A DNA stretch of 64,000 nt from Christiangramia bathymodioli (GCA_009735695.1 SRSL01000001.1:992048-1056047), one strand, 5' to 3'. Shown: positions 9,131-18,422, numbered from the stretch's first letter. The notes: generated by a model from the letters alone, not told the origin. Numbers and translations are program-made.

Positions 9131-9637
9131 ATGAAATTTCTTACTTATGGATACCTTCTCGGGCTTCTGGTATTTTTCATGTCCTGTTCCGAAGAAAAGC
9201 CATACCAGCTACCAGAAAATGCAGAAATCCTGCTTCATGGAGACAGCACCAAAACCTGGAAGATCGCCAGAAGATATAATAATGACGTTCGCATGAATAT
9301 GGGTCCTTGTTTTATGAATTACCGGCAAAGCTTTAGCGAGGATCATAAAGTAAGTGACAACAATGCTAAAAACGACAATTGCGGACCAAGCCTGGTGGGA
9401 AACTGGGAATTTAAAAAAGGGGCAAAAGGCGATCCGTATATCAAAATAAGCAGCCCTGATATTCCGGAACTTTTAAATACCGATAAAGATTATAAATATT
9501 TCAAGATCCTGCAACTAAATTCTGACACCCTGAAATTATCCTTTAAACATACACAGTACGGAAGTACCTCGAGAACCATTACCGATATTCTGGTAAGAGA
9601 AGATCTCGACATCGGTGACCGGTATTTTCATCATTAA
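9131..9637 (+). CDS. lipocalin-like lipoprotein
   Basis: A 168-residue predicted lipoprotein with lipobox FFMSC (Cys19). The mature part has STKTWKIAR near the start and a repeated pattern of beta strands (NWEFKKG, ILQLNSDTLKLSF) as in the lipocalin-like lipoproteins common in Bacteroidota. Two further cysteines occur in GPCFMN and DNCGPS. It follows dinB by 6 nt. Function and ligand are unknown. Confidence 0.75.
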   Translation: MKFLTYGYLLGLLVFFMSCSEEKPYQLPENAEILLHGDSTKTWKIARRYNNDVRMNMGPCFMNYRQSFSEDHKVSDNNAKNDNCGPSLVGNWEFKKGAKGDPYIKISSPDIPELLNTDKDYKYFKILQLNSDTLKLSFKHTQYGSTSRTITDILVREDLDIGDRYFHH

Positions 9638-9648
9638 ACTAAGCTAAA

Positions 9649-9855
9649 ATGTGGAAGTCTATTCTAGTAAGTTTCTTACTAATTGTTTCGATCACTGTAC
9701 TGATATCGGTTGCATACGACCATTTTTTTGAGGCAAGAATTTCTTATGGCTGGCAGGATCTGGTTGAAACTATTCTAATTGGAGCCCTTGTCTCAACTCT
9801 TCTTTACCACTTAGGAAAAAGATGGAAGGCACATTACCAAAACAAAAAACCGTAA
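9649..9855 (+). CDS. small two-helix membrane protein
   Basis: A 68-residue protein with a first hydrophobic segment (about residues 4-24), a short polar loop FEARISYGWQDLVE, a second hydrophobic segment (about 40-57) and a basic tail GKRWKAHYQNKKP. Not recognised beyond that. It begins 11 nt after the lipocalin-like gene and its stop codon lies inside the terminator stem, which marks it as the last gene of the transcript. Confidence 0.65.
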   Translation: MWKSILVSFLLIVSITVLISVAYDHFFEARISYGWQDLVETILIGALVSTLLYHLGKRWKAHYQNKKP

Positions 9856-9874
9856 GCAAGACTTACGGTTTTTT
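9849..9874 (+). terminator. Bidirectional Rho-independent terminator
   Basis: Perfect stem ACCGTAAG (9849-9856) / CTTACGGT (9862-9869) with loop CAAGA, T run on the plus side and A run (T on the minus strand) on the other. It can serve both the dinB transcript and the convergent pyk transcript. Confidence 0.85.
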
Positions 9875-9894
9875 ATTATTGGGTAATTGTTTTG

Positions 9895-11325
9895 TTATTC
9901 GATCTCCGAAACCCTTAGCGTATTTACCATACCCTTAGCGGCAATAGGCATGGCGGCCAGGTTAATAGTAAAGTCACCTGCCTCCACAAATCGATATTTC
10001 TTGGCGATCTCACCAATGTCTTCGATGGTTTCATCGGTACTTACGTATTTATCATAATAGAAAGCCTTTACACCCCAAAGTAAACTCAGCTGATTAAGAA
10101 TTCGCTTATTGGAGGTAAATACCAGGATATGCGCCTCAGGCCTCCATGCCGAGATCTGGAAAGCGGTGTATCCACTATTGGTAAGGGTACAAATAGCTTT
10201 TGCCTTGATCTCGTTGGCCATATTAGCTGCGTGATAACAAACCGCTTTGGTGATATATCTTTTAGTTCTTACATGTGGTGGTTCGTGCGGCACCTTGATC
10301 AACGGAGAATTCTCTACGGAATGAAGAATCTGCGACATTTTCTGAATAACCTGTACAGGATACTGTCCTACTGAAGTTTCTCCGGAAAGCATTACCGCAT
10401 CTGCCCCATCCATAACCGAATTGGCAACATCGTTAACCTCGGCCCGTGTTGGTGTAAGGCTGGTGATCATGGTTTCCATCATCTGGGTTGCGATGATAAC
10501 CGGAATTCTTGCTTTTTTAGCCGTTAATACCAGTTTTTTCTGAATAAGTGGTACTTCCTGTGCAGGAATTTCAACTCCCAGATCCCCGCGTGCAACCATC
10601 AAACCGTCGCAGTAAGCAACGATCTTATCGATGTTTGCCACACCTTCCGGCTTTTCGATTTTGGCGACAATTGGGATTTTATACTGGCTGTGCTTTTTGA
10701 TCAGCTCCTGAAGTTCCATCAGGTCTTCGGCATGTCTAACAAAAGAAAGCGCAATCCAGTCTACCTGAAGCTCGCAGGCAAATTCAGCATCCTTTACATC
10801 CTTTTCAGTAAGAGCAGGTAAGGAAATGTTCGTATTCGGAAGGTTCACTCCTTTTTTCGACTTTAATGGTCCTCCCTGGATCACTTTTGTCTTAACCTCA
10901 TCTTTTTTATTGGTGCTTTCTACCTCGAAGATCAGTTTCCCGTCGTCAAGCAAAATTCGCTCTCCAGCCTTTACATCCTGGGGAAAGGAGTCGTAGTTCA
11001 TATAAACCCTCTTTGAGGTTCCCTTGAACTCCTTTCCGGTAGCAAAGGTAATTTCATCGCCTTCAGCAACAACCACTTCCTCTTTCATAACCCCAACCCG
11101 AAGTTTTGGTCCCTGAAGGTCGGCAAGGATCGCCGCGTTAAAACCATCCTCTTCATTAAGTTCACGAATCATTTTCACGCGTTCCTTCACATCTTCATAA
11201 TCGGCATGTGAGAAATTAATTCGAAAAACATTTACACCTTCCTGCAGCATTTTTTTCAATACGTCCTTGGAACTGGTTGCAGGGCCCAGTGTTGCGACTA
11301 TTTTGGTTTTCTTGTTGGTAGGCAT
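9895..11325 (-). CDS. pyk: pyruvate kinase
   Basis: Last ATP-producing step of glycolysis (phosphoenolpyruvate + ADP to pyruvate + ATP), 476 residues. Signatures are KIVATLGPATSS near the N-terminus, RINFSHADY, the active-site KIEKPEGV with the catalytic lysine, VARGDLGVEIP, and VMLSGETSVGQYP. The C-terminal allosteric-type domain is complete. The start ATG shares one base with the stop of the upstream IPExxxVDY gene (TAATG), so the two are coupled. Confidence 0.97.
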   Translation of the reverse strand: MPTNKKTKIVATLGPATSSKDVLKKMLQEGVNVFRINFSHADYEDVKERVKMIRELNEEDGFNAAILADLQGPKLRVGVMKEEVVVAEGDEITFATGKEFKGTSKRVYMNYDSFPQDVKAGERILLDDGKLIFEVESTNKKDEVKTKVIQGGPLKSKKGVNLPNTNISLPALTEKDVKDAEFACELQVDWIALSFVRHAEDLMELQELIKKHSQYKIPIVAKIEKPEGVANIDKIVAYCDGLMVARGDLGVEIPAQEVPLIQKKLVLTAKKARIPVIIATQMMETMITSLTPTRAEVNDVANSVMDGADAVMLSGETSVGQYPVQVIQKMSQILHSVENSPLIKVPHEPPHVRTKRYITKAVCYHAANMANEIKAKAICTLTNSGYTAFQISAWRPEAHILVFTSNKRILNQLSLLWGVKAFYYDKYVSTDETIEDIGEIAKKYRFVEAGDFTINLAAMPIAAKGMVNTLRVSEIE

Positions 11326-11810
11326 TATTCGAAAATTAGATTTTGTTTGGATTTAAGGTTATCTACGTCAATCGCATGTGCCGCCTGTACCCCTGGTAAT
11401 TGGCCTATTTTAGTGATCATCCTGGTGAACTCTCTGGGAGGTACTTCCTCACTAAGTTTCAGAAAATAATCAACTTTACTATATTCAGGAACCAGGTAAA
11501 CCTCCTGTGGCGATACTTCTTCCTCCTGGAATAAAGAACCAGAGCTAAGCACCATGACCGGTTTACCTTTGAACTTATTGGCTACAAGTTCAAAATTAAG
11601 GTAGTTAGCAGGGTTTTTGAAAGAATACAGTGGATATACAGCATGAAAATCTCTATGCATGAAATCTATATCCTTTCTATCTCTGGTGAGCTTAAGCTTG
11701 AGATACTTATTTAAAAAAAATGCCATCTTGTACTCCTCCATAGAGGAATAAATAGCAATTAATTGAAAATGCTCATCTTCAACGTCCAGAAGCACTTTAT
11801 GCGATTGCAT
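11325..11810 (-). CDS. IPExxxVDY family protein
   Basis: A 161-residue cytoplasmic protein named after its motif, here LVPEYSKVDYFLKL near residue 110. It is a Bacteroidota family regularly found next to pyk, but its role is unknown to me; a link to control of glycolysis is only suggested by this coupling. No membrane segment or known catalytic motif is seen. It overlaps pyk by 1 nt. Confidence 0.85.
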   Translation of the reverse strand: MQSHKVLLDVEDEHFQLIAIYSSMEEYKMAFFLNKYLKLKLTRDRKDIDFMHRDFHAVYPLYSFKNPANYLNFELVANKFKGKPVMVLSSGSLFQEEEVSPQEVYLVPEYSKVDYFLKLSEEVPPREFTRMITKIGQLPGVQAAHAIDVDNLKSKQNLIFE

Positions 11811-11924
11811 AAATTTAACTTTGAAGGCTAAAGATACTATTTGATTGACAAATTGAAGATAAAGCAGTCCTAAAATTCACAATTTTCTACGAAAACGTTT
11901 TAGTTATCGTTAAATTTGTAAAAA

Positions 11925-12656
11925 TTATTCCATTTTGCTCTGTAGCGCGTAATAAGCTCTTTTAGAAGCCTTTTCCTCGGCCTTCTTTTTCGAAGTGGCT
12001 CTTGCCTTTCCCACAACCTTGTCTTCTATCCAAAGTTTTACACCAAAATGTTTTAATTCATCGTTCCCTGTATCTTCATAGGTTTCATATTCAAAACCCT
12101 TTTTTTCTTTCTGACACCATTCTATAACCAGGCTTTTATAGCTGATCACCTTACCTTCGAGCTGCTCGATATCTACATACGGATCTATTACGCGGTCGTA
12201 AATAAAGCGTTTGCAATATTTGTATCCTCGATCCAGGTAGATCGCTCCAACGAGAGCTTCAAAAAGATTTCCGTGAATATTTACTCCAAACTGGTCCTTG
12301 GGGATATTGGTTTGCACATGATCAATTAACCTAAGGTCTTTTCCCAATTCGTTCAGGTGTTTGCGGCTCACCACCTTAGACCGCATTTTGGTAAGATAAC
12401 CTTCATTTCCACCAGGAACAGCTTTAAAAAGGTGAGATGCAACCACGGCACTTAACATGGCATCTCCCAGAAATTCCATGCGCTCGAAATTAATGGCATT
12501 ACCTTCAGAATCTTTCTGATTCAATGAACGGTGAGTGAAGGCCTTTTTATAGTGAGAAAGGTTTTTGGGTTTGAAACCCAGTATTCCAGTAAGTATATTA
12601 AAAAAATTCCCGCCTTTACCAGAGCGGGAATTTAATATGTTACGAATAACACTCAT
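11925..12656 (-). CDS. rnc: ribonuclease III
   Basis: Double-strand-specific endoribonuclease for rRNA and mRNA processing, 243 residues. The catalytic box is NFERMEFLGDAML (about residue 57), with a second acidic site at FEALVGAIYLDRGY. A double-stranded RNA-binding domain fills the C-terminus (SYKSLVIEWCQKEKKGFEYE ... SKKKAEEKASKRAYYAL). It starts 3 nt after the fabF stop and belongs to the acpP-fabF-rnc operon, a conserved order in many bacteria. Confidence 0.95.
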   Translation of the reverse strand: MSVIRNILNSRSGKGGNFFNILTGILGFKPKNLSHYKKAFTHRSLNQKDSEGNAINFERMEFLGDAMLSAVVASHLFKAVPGGNEGYLTKMRSKVVSRKHLNELGKDLRLIDHVQTNIPKDQFGVNIHGNLFEALVGAIYLDRGYKYCKRFIYDRVIDPYVDIEQLEGKVISYKSLVIEWCQKEKKGFEYETYEDTGNDELKHFGVKLWIEDKVVGKARATSKKKAEEKASKRAYYALQSKME

Positions 12657-12659
12657 GGT

Positions 12660-13913
12660 TTATTCGTCGAATTTCTTAAAAACAACACAGGCATTATGAC
12701 CTCCAAAACCAAAGGTATTGCTCATCACAATGTTCACATCTCTCTTTTGGGCCTTGTTTAGAGTTAGATTCAATTCAGGATCTATATTCTCGTCTACATG
12801 CTCATGATTGATGGTAGGAGGTATAATTCCATGTTTTATCGAAAGGATCGCAGCAATCGCTTCGATCGCACCAGCAGCACCTAAGAGGTGACCGGTCATG
12901 GATTTTGTGGAATTGATATTGATGTTTTTCGCATGCTCACCAAAAACCTTTGTGATCGCCTTCAATTCGGCTACATCTCCAAGAGGAGTAGAGGTTCCGT
13001 GAGTATTGATCGCATCAACATCTTCTGGTTTTAAGCCTGCATTTCGGAGACAATTCTCCATCACAGCTACAACTCCGTCACCTTCAGGATGAGGCGCCGT
13101 CATGTGATAGGCATCTGAAGAAAGACCTCCACCCAACACTTCGGCATAAATCTTTGCTCCACGAGCTTTAGCATGCTCATATTCTTCCAGAATAAGAGCA
13201 CCTCCACCTTCACCCAGTACAAATCCATCCCTGGTAGCATCGAAAGGCCTGGAGGCTGTTTCCGGGCTTTCGTTCCTGGTAGAAAGAGCGTGCATCGCAT
13301 TAAATCCGCCCATTCCCGCCTGAGTAACCGCAGCTTCTGAACCTCCAGAAACGATCACATCACTATATCCTAAACGAATATTGTTCAGCGCATCGATCAT
13401 GGCATTAGCAGAGGAAGCACAAGCAGATACCGTGGTATAATTAGCTCCCATAAACCCGTGTTTGATAGAAATATTACCCGGGGCAATATCTGCGATCATC
13501 TTCGGAATAAAGAATGGATTAAAACGTGGTGACCCATCGCCAGTGGCAAAATTGACCACCTCGTTCTGAAAAGTTTCCAGGCCTCCTATCCCAGCTCCCC
13601 AAATCACGCCTACGCGAAATTTGTCTATGCTATCCAGGTCTATACCCGAATCCAGAATGGCTTCATCTGCTGAAACCATTGCGTACTGGGCGAACCTGTC
13701 TAGTTTCCTGGCCTCCTTGCGATCAAAATGATCTAAAGGATTGAAGTTTTTGAGTTCACACGCGAATTTAGTCTTGAACTTTTCGGTATCAAAATAAGTG
13801 ATAGGAGCACTACCACTTTTACCATTTACCAGCCCATCCCAATATTCATCAAGGTTGTTACCAATTGGGGTTAAGGCACCAAGGCCTGTAACTACAACTC
13901 GCTTTAACTCCAT
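12660..13913 (-). CDS. fabF: beta-ketoacyl-ACP synthase II
   Basis: Elongating condensing enzyme of fatty-acid synthesis, 417 residues. The Cys-His-His triad is visible in TVSACASSANA (Cys), NTHGTSTPLGD (His) and KSMTGHLLGAAG (His). The N-terminal VVVTGLGALTPIG and C-terminal NTFGFGGHNACVVF are typical. It follows acpP by 16 nt and precedes rnc by 3 nt. Confidence 0.97.
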   Translation of the reverse strand: MELKRVVVTGLGALTPIGNNLDEYWDGLVNGKSGSAPITYFDTEKFKTKFACELKNFNPLDHFDRKEARKLDRFAQYAMVSADEAILDSGIDLDSIDKFRVGVIWGAGIGGLETFQNEVVNFATGDGSPRFNPFFIPKMIADIAPGNISIKHGFMGANYTTVSACASSANAMIDALNNIRLGYSDVIVSGGSEAAVTQAGMGGFNAMHALSTRNESPETASRPFDATRDGFVLGEGGGALILEEYEHAKARGAKIYAEVLGGGLSSDAYHMTAPHPEGDGVVAVMENCLRNAGLKPEDVDAINTHGTSTPLGDVAELKAITKVFGEHAKNININSTKSMTGHLLGAAGAIEAIAAILSIKHGIIPPTINHEHVDENIDPELNLTLNKAQKRDVNIVMSNTFGFGGHNACVVFKKFDE

Positions 13914-13929
13914 ATGGTGTGTTAGTTTT

Positions 13930-14166
13930 TTATTTTTTTGCGTCTTCGATATATGAAATTGCCTGACCTACAGTGGCGATGTTCTCTGCCTGATCGTCTG
14001 GGATCTGGATATCAAACTCCTTCTCAAATTCCATGATCAATTCCACTGTGTCTAGTGAATCAGCACCCAAGTCGTTGGTGAAGCTGGCTTCGTTTACAAC
14101 TTCGTTCTCGTCAACACCTAATTTATCAACGATTATAGCTTTTACTCTTGATGCAATGTCTGACAT
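13930..14166 (-). CDS. acpP: acyl carrier protein
   Basis: Carrier of growing acyl chains, 78 residues. The phosphopantetheine attachment serine is in the DSLD motif ([15 protein letters not shown]). The acidic helix II and overall length are standard. First gene of the acpP-fabF-rnc operon, with a Bacteroidota -7 element about 30 nt upstream. Confidence 0.97.
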   Translation of the reverse strand: MSDIASRVKAIIVDKLGVDENEVVNEASFTNDLGADSLDTVELIMEFEKEFDIQIPDDQAENIATVGQAISYIEDAKK

Positions 14167-14195
14167 AATTTTTTATTTTAATTTTGATTAGGTGG

Positions 14196-14203
14196 CAAAA
14201 ATA
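14196..14203 (-). promoter_or_regulatory. -7 promoter element of acpP (TATTTTTG)
   Basis: Exact TAnnTTTG match on the minus strand, 29 nt before the acpP start. A -33 box is not obvious. Confidence 0.45.
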
Positions 14204-14251
14204 AAAAACTTTATTTTAAAACCGATTTTTACTCTAAAAATGTGAGGTTAA

Positions 14252-14285
14252 TTTACATAAAATTCATTGAAACGAATTAATTTTG
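14252..14285 (+). promoter_or_regulatory. Promoter of purN (TTTA, 22 nt, TAATTTTG)
   Basis: TTTA at 14252-14255 and an exact -7 element TAATTTTG at 14278-14285, spaced by 22 nt. It fits the Bacteroidota -33/-7 pattern and lies 28 nt before the purN start. Confidence 0.5.
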
Positions 14286-14313
14286 CTTCCCAATAATTGT
14301 TAACAGCCTTATT

Positions 14314-14910
14314 TTGAGTGACAAGCCAAAAGATTCCCCAAAGAAGATCGTCATATTTGCATCAGGCTCTGGAACCAATGCAGAGAACATTATAAAATAC
14401 TTTCAGAAAAACGATCAAATTGAAGTGGTGGCTCTTTTGTCGAACAACAGATCTGCCGGGGCACTCAAAAAAGCTCACCGTTTAAATGTAAAGGCCCTGT
14501 TATTCGACAGGGAGGCATTTTACGAATCTCACGAAGTTCTTAATGTACTAAAGGATATCAAACCAGACCTTATCGTATTAGCCGGCTTTCTGTGGTTAAT
14601 GCCCTCCAACATCATACGTGATTTCCCAAATAAGATCATCAACATCCATCCCGCTTTACTTCCAAACTATGGCGGAAAGGGAATGTACGGGAACCGGGTT
14701 CATGAGGCGGTGATCGCAAATAGTGAAAAAGAAAGCGGCATTAGCATACATTATGTGAACAAGGAATATGATGAGGGGCAGATCATCTTTCAAAAAACCT
14801 TACCAATAAACAAGCAGGATACCCCCGAAAGTCTGGCAGAAAGAATTCACGAACTGGAATACCGCCATTTCCCTGAAGTGATCGAAGATCTTTTAAACAA
14901 GCAGCAATAG
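14314..14910 (+). CDS. purN: phosphoribosylglycinamide formyltransferase
   Basis: Transfers the formyl group from 10-formyl-tetrahydrofolate to GAR in purine synthesis, 198 residues. Motifs are FASGSGTNAENI (phosphate binding), LAGFLWLMP, the catalytic Asn-His in IINIHPALLPNYGGKG, and HYVNKEYDEGQIIFQ with the catalytic Asp. Translation starts at TTG (14314); no in-frame ATG fits before the ASGSGTN motif. Its stop overlaps the GTG start of rnhA by 1 nt. Confidence 0.95.
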   Translation: MSDKPKDSPKKIVIFASGSGTNAENIIKYFQKNDQIEVVALLSNNRSAGALKKAHRLNVKALLFDREAFYESHEVLNVLKDIKPDLIVLAGFLWLMPSNIIRDFPNKIINIHPALLPNYGGKGMYGNRVHEAVIANSEKESGISIHYVNKEYDEGQIIFQKTLPINKQDTPESLAERIHELEYRHFPEVIEDLLNKQQ

Positions 14911-15374
14911 TGCAGGATTTTCAGGTTCATATGTATACCGATGGTGCGGCCAGAGGTAATCCTGGTCCTGGTGGCTACGGAATTGTTCTGGAATGGGTTG
15001 GTAAACCCTACCGAAAGGAATTTTCTAAAGGATATAAACTTACCACCAATAACAGGATGGAACTCCTTGCCGTGATAGAAGGACTTAGGAAACTCAAAAA
15101 ACCAGGAATTCATGTAAAGGTATTTACCGATTCTAAATATGTAGCAGACGCTGTAAACAAAGGCTGGGTATTTGGCTGGGAAAAGAAATCTTTTGTGAAC
15201 CGAAAGAACAGCGACTTGTGGATCGCCTTTTTAAAGGAATATCGAAAGCATCATGTAAAGTTTCAATGGATCAAGGGGCATAATGACCACCCGCAGAACG
15301 AACGTTGTGATGCCCTGGCAGTTGCTGCGTCCAAGCAAAAGAACCTGCCGGTAGATGCAGGTTACACTTCCTGA
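14910..15374 (+). CDS. rnhA: ribonuclease HI
   Basis: Cuts RNA in RNA-DNA hybrids, 154 residues. The catalytic acids are in YTDGAARGNPGPGG (Asp), RMELLAVIEGL (Glu), FTDSKYV (Asp) and ERCDALA (Asp), and the handle region WEKKSFVNRKNSDLW is present. It starts with GTG sharing its first base with the purN stop, so the pair is translationally coupled. Confidence 0.95.
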   Translation: MQDFQVHMYTDGAARGNPGPGGYGIVLEWVGKPYRKEFSKGYKLTTNNRMELLAVIEGLRKLKKPGIHVKVFTDSKYVADAVNKGWVFGWEKKSFVNRKNSDLWIAFLKEYRKHHVKFQWIKGHNDHPQNERCDALAVAASKQKNLPVDAGYTS

Positions 15375-15395
15375 AAAATCAGGTTAAAATTCGGG

Positions 15396-15426
15396 TTTAG
15401 CGCTTGAAAAACAAACTGTATATTTG
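15396..15426 (+). promoter_or_regulatory. Promoter of the PfkB kinase gene (TTTA, 19 nt, TATATTTG)
   Basis: TTTA at 15396-15399, 19 nt spacer, exact -7 element TATATTTG at 15419-15426. It is among the clearest Bacteroidota-type promoters in the window, 20 nt before the start codon. Confidence 0.6.
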
Positions 15427-15446
15427 CAACTCATTTAAAAGCTGTT

Positions 15447-16370
15447 ATGAGTAAATTATTGATTGTAGGAACCGTAGCCTTCGATGCCATTGAAACCCCT
15501 TTTGGAAAAACCGATAAAATCCTTGGTGGTGCCGCCACTTATATAGGTCTTTCTGCTTCACATTTTAACGTGGATAGCGCCGTGGTTTCGGTAGTAGGTG
15601 ACGATTTTCCGCAAAAATACCTGGACCTTTTAACCTCCAATAATGTAAATATAGACGGAATTGAAATCGTAAAAGGAGGAAAAACCTTTTTCTGGAGCGG
15701 TAAATATCACAATGATCTGAATACCCGCGACACCCTGGACACTCAACTGAATGTTCTTGCCGATTTCAAACCTGTAGTTCCCGAAGCTTATAAGGATTCT
15801 GAATTCGTAATGCTTGGTAATCTTCACCCGCTGGTACAATTAAGCGTGCTGGAACAGGTTGAAGATCCTAAACTGGTGGTACTCGACACCATGAATTTCT
15901 GGATGGACAATGCACTAGAAGATCTTAAAAAGGTTATCTCCAAAGTAGATGTCATAACGATTAATGATGAAGAGGCAAGACAGTTATCTGGCGAGCATTC
16001 GCTGGTAAAGGCTGCCAGGGAGATCGAAAAGATGGGTCCTAAATTCGTGGTGATTAAAAAGGGCGAGCATGGCGCATTGCTTTTTAATGAAGACAAGATC
16101 TTTTTTGCCCCTGCACTTCCCCTGGAAGAAGTATTTGACCCAACCGGGGCAGGAGATACCTTTGCAGGTGGATTCATTGGCTATCTGGCAAGAACCGGTG
16201 ACATTTCATTCGAGAATATGAAGAGCGCTATTATTTATGGTTCTAACCTCGCATCTTTTTGTGTTGAAAAATTCGGAACCGAAAGAATGGAAGTCCTTAC
16301 TGAACAGGAAATGAACGAGAGGCTTTACGAGTTCAAGACACTAACACAATTCGAAACACAACTGGATTAA
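15447..16370 (+). CDS. PfkB family sugar/nucleoside kinase
   Basis: ATP-dependent kinase of the ribokinase/PfkB family, 307 residues. The N-terminal GGAATYIGLSASHF matches the substrate-lid region and the C-terminal DPTGAGDTFAGGFIGYLAR contains the catalytic Asp and anion hole. The substrate (ribose, adenosine, fructose or other) cannot be decided. It stands between rnhA and the PurF-like gene, with its own promoter and terminator, so a nucleoside role is possible but only suggested by position. Confidence 0.9.
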   Translation: MSKLLIVGTVAFDAIETPFGKTDKILGGAATYIGLSASHFNVDSAVVSVVGDDFPQKYLDLLTSNNVNIDGIEIVKGGKTFFWSGKYHNDLNTRDTLDTQLNVLADFKPVVPEAYKDSEFVMLGNLHPLVQLSVLEQVEDPKLVVLDTMNFWMDNALEDLKKVISKVDVITINDEEARQLSGEHSLVKAAREIEKMGPKFVVIKKGEHGALLFNEDKIFFAPALPLEEVFDPTGAGDTFAGGFIGYLARTGDISFENMKSAIIYGSNLASFCVEKFGTERMEVLTEQEMNERLYEFKTLTQFETQLD

Positions 16371-16377
16371 ATTTAAC

Positions 16378-16402
16378 GCCCTGTAATTTCAGGGCTTTTT
16401 TT
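16378..16402 (+). terminator. Rho-independent terminator of the PfkB kinase gene
   Basis: Perfect stem GCCCTG (16378-16383) / CAGGGC (16390-16395) with loop TAATTT, followed by seven T. Confidence 0.85.
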
Positions 16403-16444
16403 GTGACAAAAACAACAATATTCCAAAAAATCGGAAACTGAGTT

Positions 16445-18343
16445 ATGAGTGATGCTTTAAAACACGAATGCGGAATCGCACATATTAGACTTTTAAAACC
16501 TCTTGATTACTATAAGGAGAAATATGGAACGGCATTTTATGGTATAAATAAAATGTATTTGCTAATGGAAAAACAGCATAACCGTGGGCAGGATGGCGCC
16601 GGTTTTGCAAGCATCAAACTCAACACCCTTCCAGGCGAAAGATATATCAGCCGGGTACGTTCCAATAAATCCCAGCCAATTCAGGATATTTTCGAACAGA
16701 TCAACCAAAGGATCAACGAGGAAATAAAAGCCAATCCTGAATATGCCGATGATACCGAATTACAAAAGAGGCATATTCCCTACCTGGGCGAAGTGTTTTT
16801 GGGACATGTTCGTTACGGAACCTTCGGAAAAAATAATATCGAAAGCGTTCATCCATTTCTAAGACAGAATAACTGGATGCATAGAAACCTCATCGTTGCA
16901 GGTAACTTCAATATGACCAATGTTAACCGGCTTTTCAACAACCTGGTGGCTTTGGGTCAGCATCCCAAGGAACGCGCCGATACGGTTACCGTAATGGAAA
17001 AGATCGGGCATTTTCTGGATTCTGAAGTTCGTAAATTATATAAGAAATTAAAGAAAGAAGGCTATTCTAAAGTTGAAGCATCACCGCTGATTGCAGAGCA
17101 GTTGAACGTTGCAAAGATTCTGAAGAAATCTTCCAAGAACTGGGATGGTGGCTATGCCATGGCCGGTTTGATGGGCCACGGTGATTCATTTGTACTTAGA
17201 GATCCTGCAGGAATAAGACCTGCATATTATTATAAGGACGATGAAGTGGTAGTGGTTGCTTCAGAAAGACCGGTTATTCAAACCGTTTTTAATGTGAATT
17301 TTGAAGAAGTAAATGAACTTCCTCCGGGACACGCTATTATCACCAAAAAGAACGGGAAGGTTAGCATCAAGGAGATCATCGAACCGCTCGAAAGAAAAGC
17401 CTGTTCCTTTGAACGCATTTATTTTTCAAGAGGTAGTGATGCCGAGATCTACCAGGAACGAAAAATGCTTGGAAGGCTATTGATGCCAAAAGTACTGGAG
17501 TCTATCAATCACGACACCTTAAAAACTGTCTTTTCCTTTATTCCGAATACTGCTGAAACTTCTTTCTACGGAATGGTGGAAGCGGCCCAGGATGAGTTGA
17601 ACAAACAAAAGAATGAAGCCATCCTGGAAGAAAAAGATACTTTAACCGATGCGCGACTTCAAGAAATCCTATCTCACAGATTGCGAACCGAAAAGATCGC
17701 CATCAAAGATGTAAAGTTGCGTACGTTCATTACTGAAGATAGTAGCAGGGACGACCTGGTTGCTCATGTGTACGATGTTACTTATGGTGTGGTAAAACCA
17801 GACGACAACCTGGTGATCATCGATGATAGTATCGTAAGGGGGACCACGCTAAAAAAGAGTATCATCAAAATGATGGACAGGCTAAAACCTCGAAAGATCA
17901 TCGTGGTTTCCTCGGCACCGCAGATTCGTTATCCTGATTGTTACGGGATCGATATGGCACGGCTTGAAGATCTGGTTGCATTCCGGGCAGCCCTCGAGCT
18001 TTTAAAAGAGGCCGGGAAATACGAGATTGTAGAAAAGGTCTATGAAAAATGTAAAGATCAGGTTGATCTGGACGATAGCGAAGTGAAAAACTTTGTAAAA
18101 GAGATCTATGAGCCATTCACCGATGAAGAAATTTCTGATAAAATTTCGGAGTTGTTATGTGATGAAGACGTGAATGCTGAAGTAAAGGTGATCTATCAAT
18201 CGGTAGAAAATCTTCATAAAGCTTGCCCAAAAAATCTTGGTGACTGGTATTTCACGGGAGATTACCCTACTGCCGGCGGGAACAGGGTGGTAAACAGGGC
18301 CTTTATGAACTTTTTCGAGGGTAAAAAGGATCGAGCTTATTAA
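16445..18343 (+). CDS. purF: long-form amidophosphoribosyltransferase (PurF family)
   Basis: Class II glutamine amidotransferase fused to a phosphoribosyltransferase, 632 residues, which is clearly longer than the usual PurF of about 470-510. The likely nucleophile is Cys9 (HECGIAHIR), which would need removal of an 8-residue leader if it must be N-terminal. Other glutaminase parts are NRGQDGAGFASI, GHVRYGTFGK and GNFNMTNV. The PRPP loop VIIDDSIVRGTTLKKSI is intact. Extra length lies after the PRPP loop (acidic C-terminal 110 residues). Bacteroidota often carry this long type; whether it is the main PRPP amidotransferase here is not certain. The four-copy small-RNA array follows it. Confidence 0.85.
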   Translation: MSDALKHECGIAHIRLLKPLDYYKEKYGTAFYGINKMYLLMEKQHNRGQDGAGFASIKLNTLPGERYISRVRSNKSQPIQDIFEQINQRINEEIKANPEYADDTELQKRHIPYLGEVFLGHVRYGTFGKNNIESVHPFLRQNNWMHRNLIVAGNFNMTNVNRLFNNLVALGQHPKERADTVTVMEKIGHFLDSEVRKLYKKLKKEGYSKVEASPLIAEQLNVAKILKKSSKNWDGGYAMAGLMGHGDSFVLRDPAGIRPAYYYKDDEVVVVASERPVIQTVFNVNFEEVNELPPGHAIITKKNGKVSIKEIIEPLERKACSFERIYFSRGSDAEIYQERKMLGRLLMPKVLESINHDTLKTVFSFIPNTAETSFYGMVEAAQDELNKQKNEAILEEKDTLTDARLQEILSHRLRTEKIAIKDVKLRTFITEDSSRDDLVAHVYDVTYGVVKPDDNLVIIDDSIVRGTTLKKSIIKMMDRLKPRKIIVVSSAPQIRYPDCYGIDMARLEDLVAFRAALELLKEAGKYEIVEKVYEKCKDQVDLDDSEVKNFVKEIYEPFTDEEISDKISELLCDEDVNAEVKVIYQSVENLHKACPKNLGDWYFTGDYPTAGGNRVVNRAFMNFFEGKKDRAY

Positions 18344-18370
18344 GAATCTACCGTTCAACTAATAATTATG

Positions 18371-18418
18371 CACTTCATCTAATATTCTTTGCGTGAAGGT
18401 TTTTTCTGTCTACTTTAG
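18371..18418 (+). promoter_or_regulatory. Promoter and upstream element of small RNA copy 1
   Basis: Upstream motif CACTTCATCTAA starts at 18371, exactly 52 nt before the RNA core. A -33 box TTTG (18388-18391), a 19-nt spacer and a -7 element TACTTTAG (18411-18418, one mismatch to TAnnTTTG) follow. The core starts 4 nt after the -7 element. Confidence 0.65.
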
Positions 18419-18422
18419 TATT

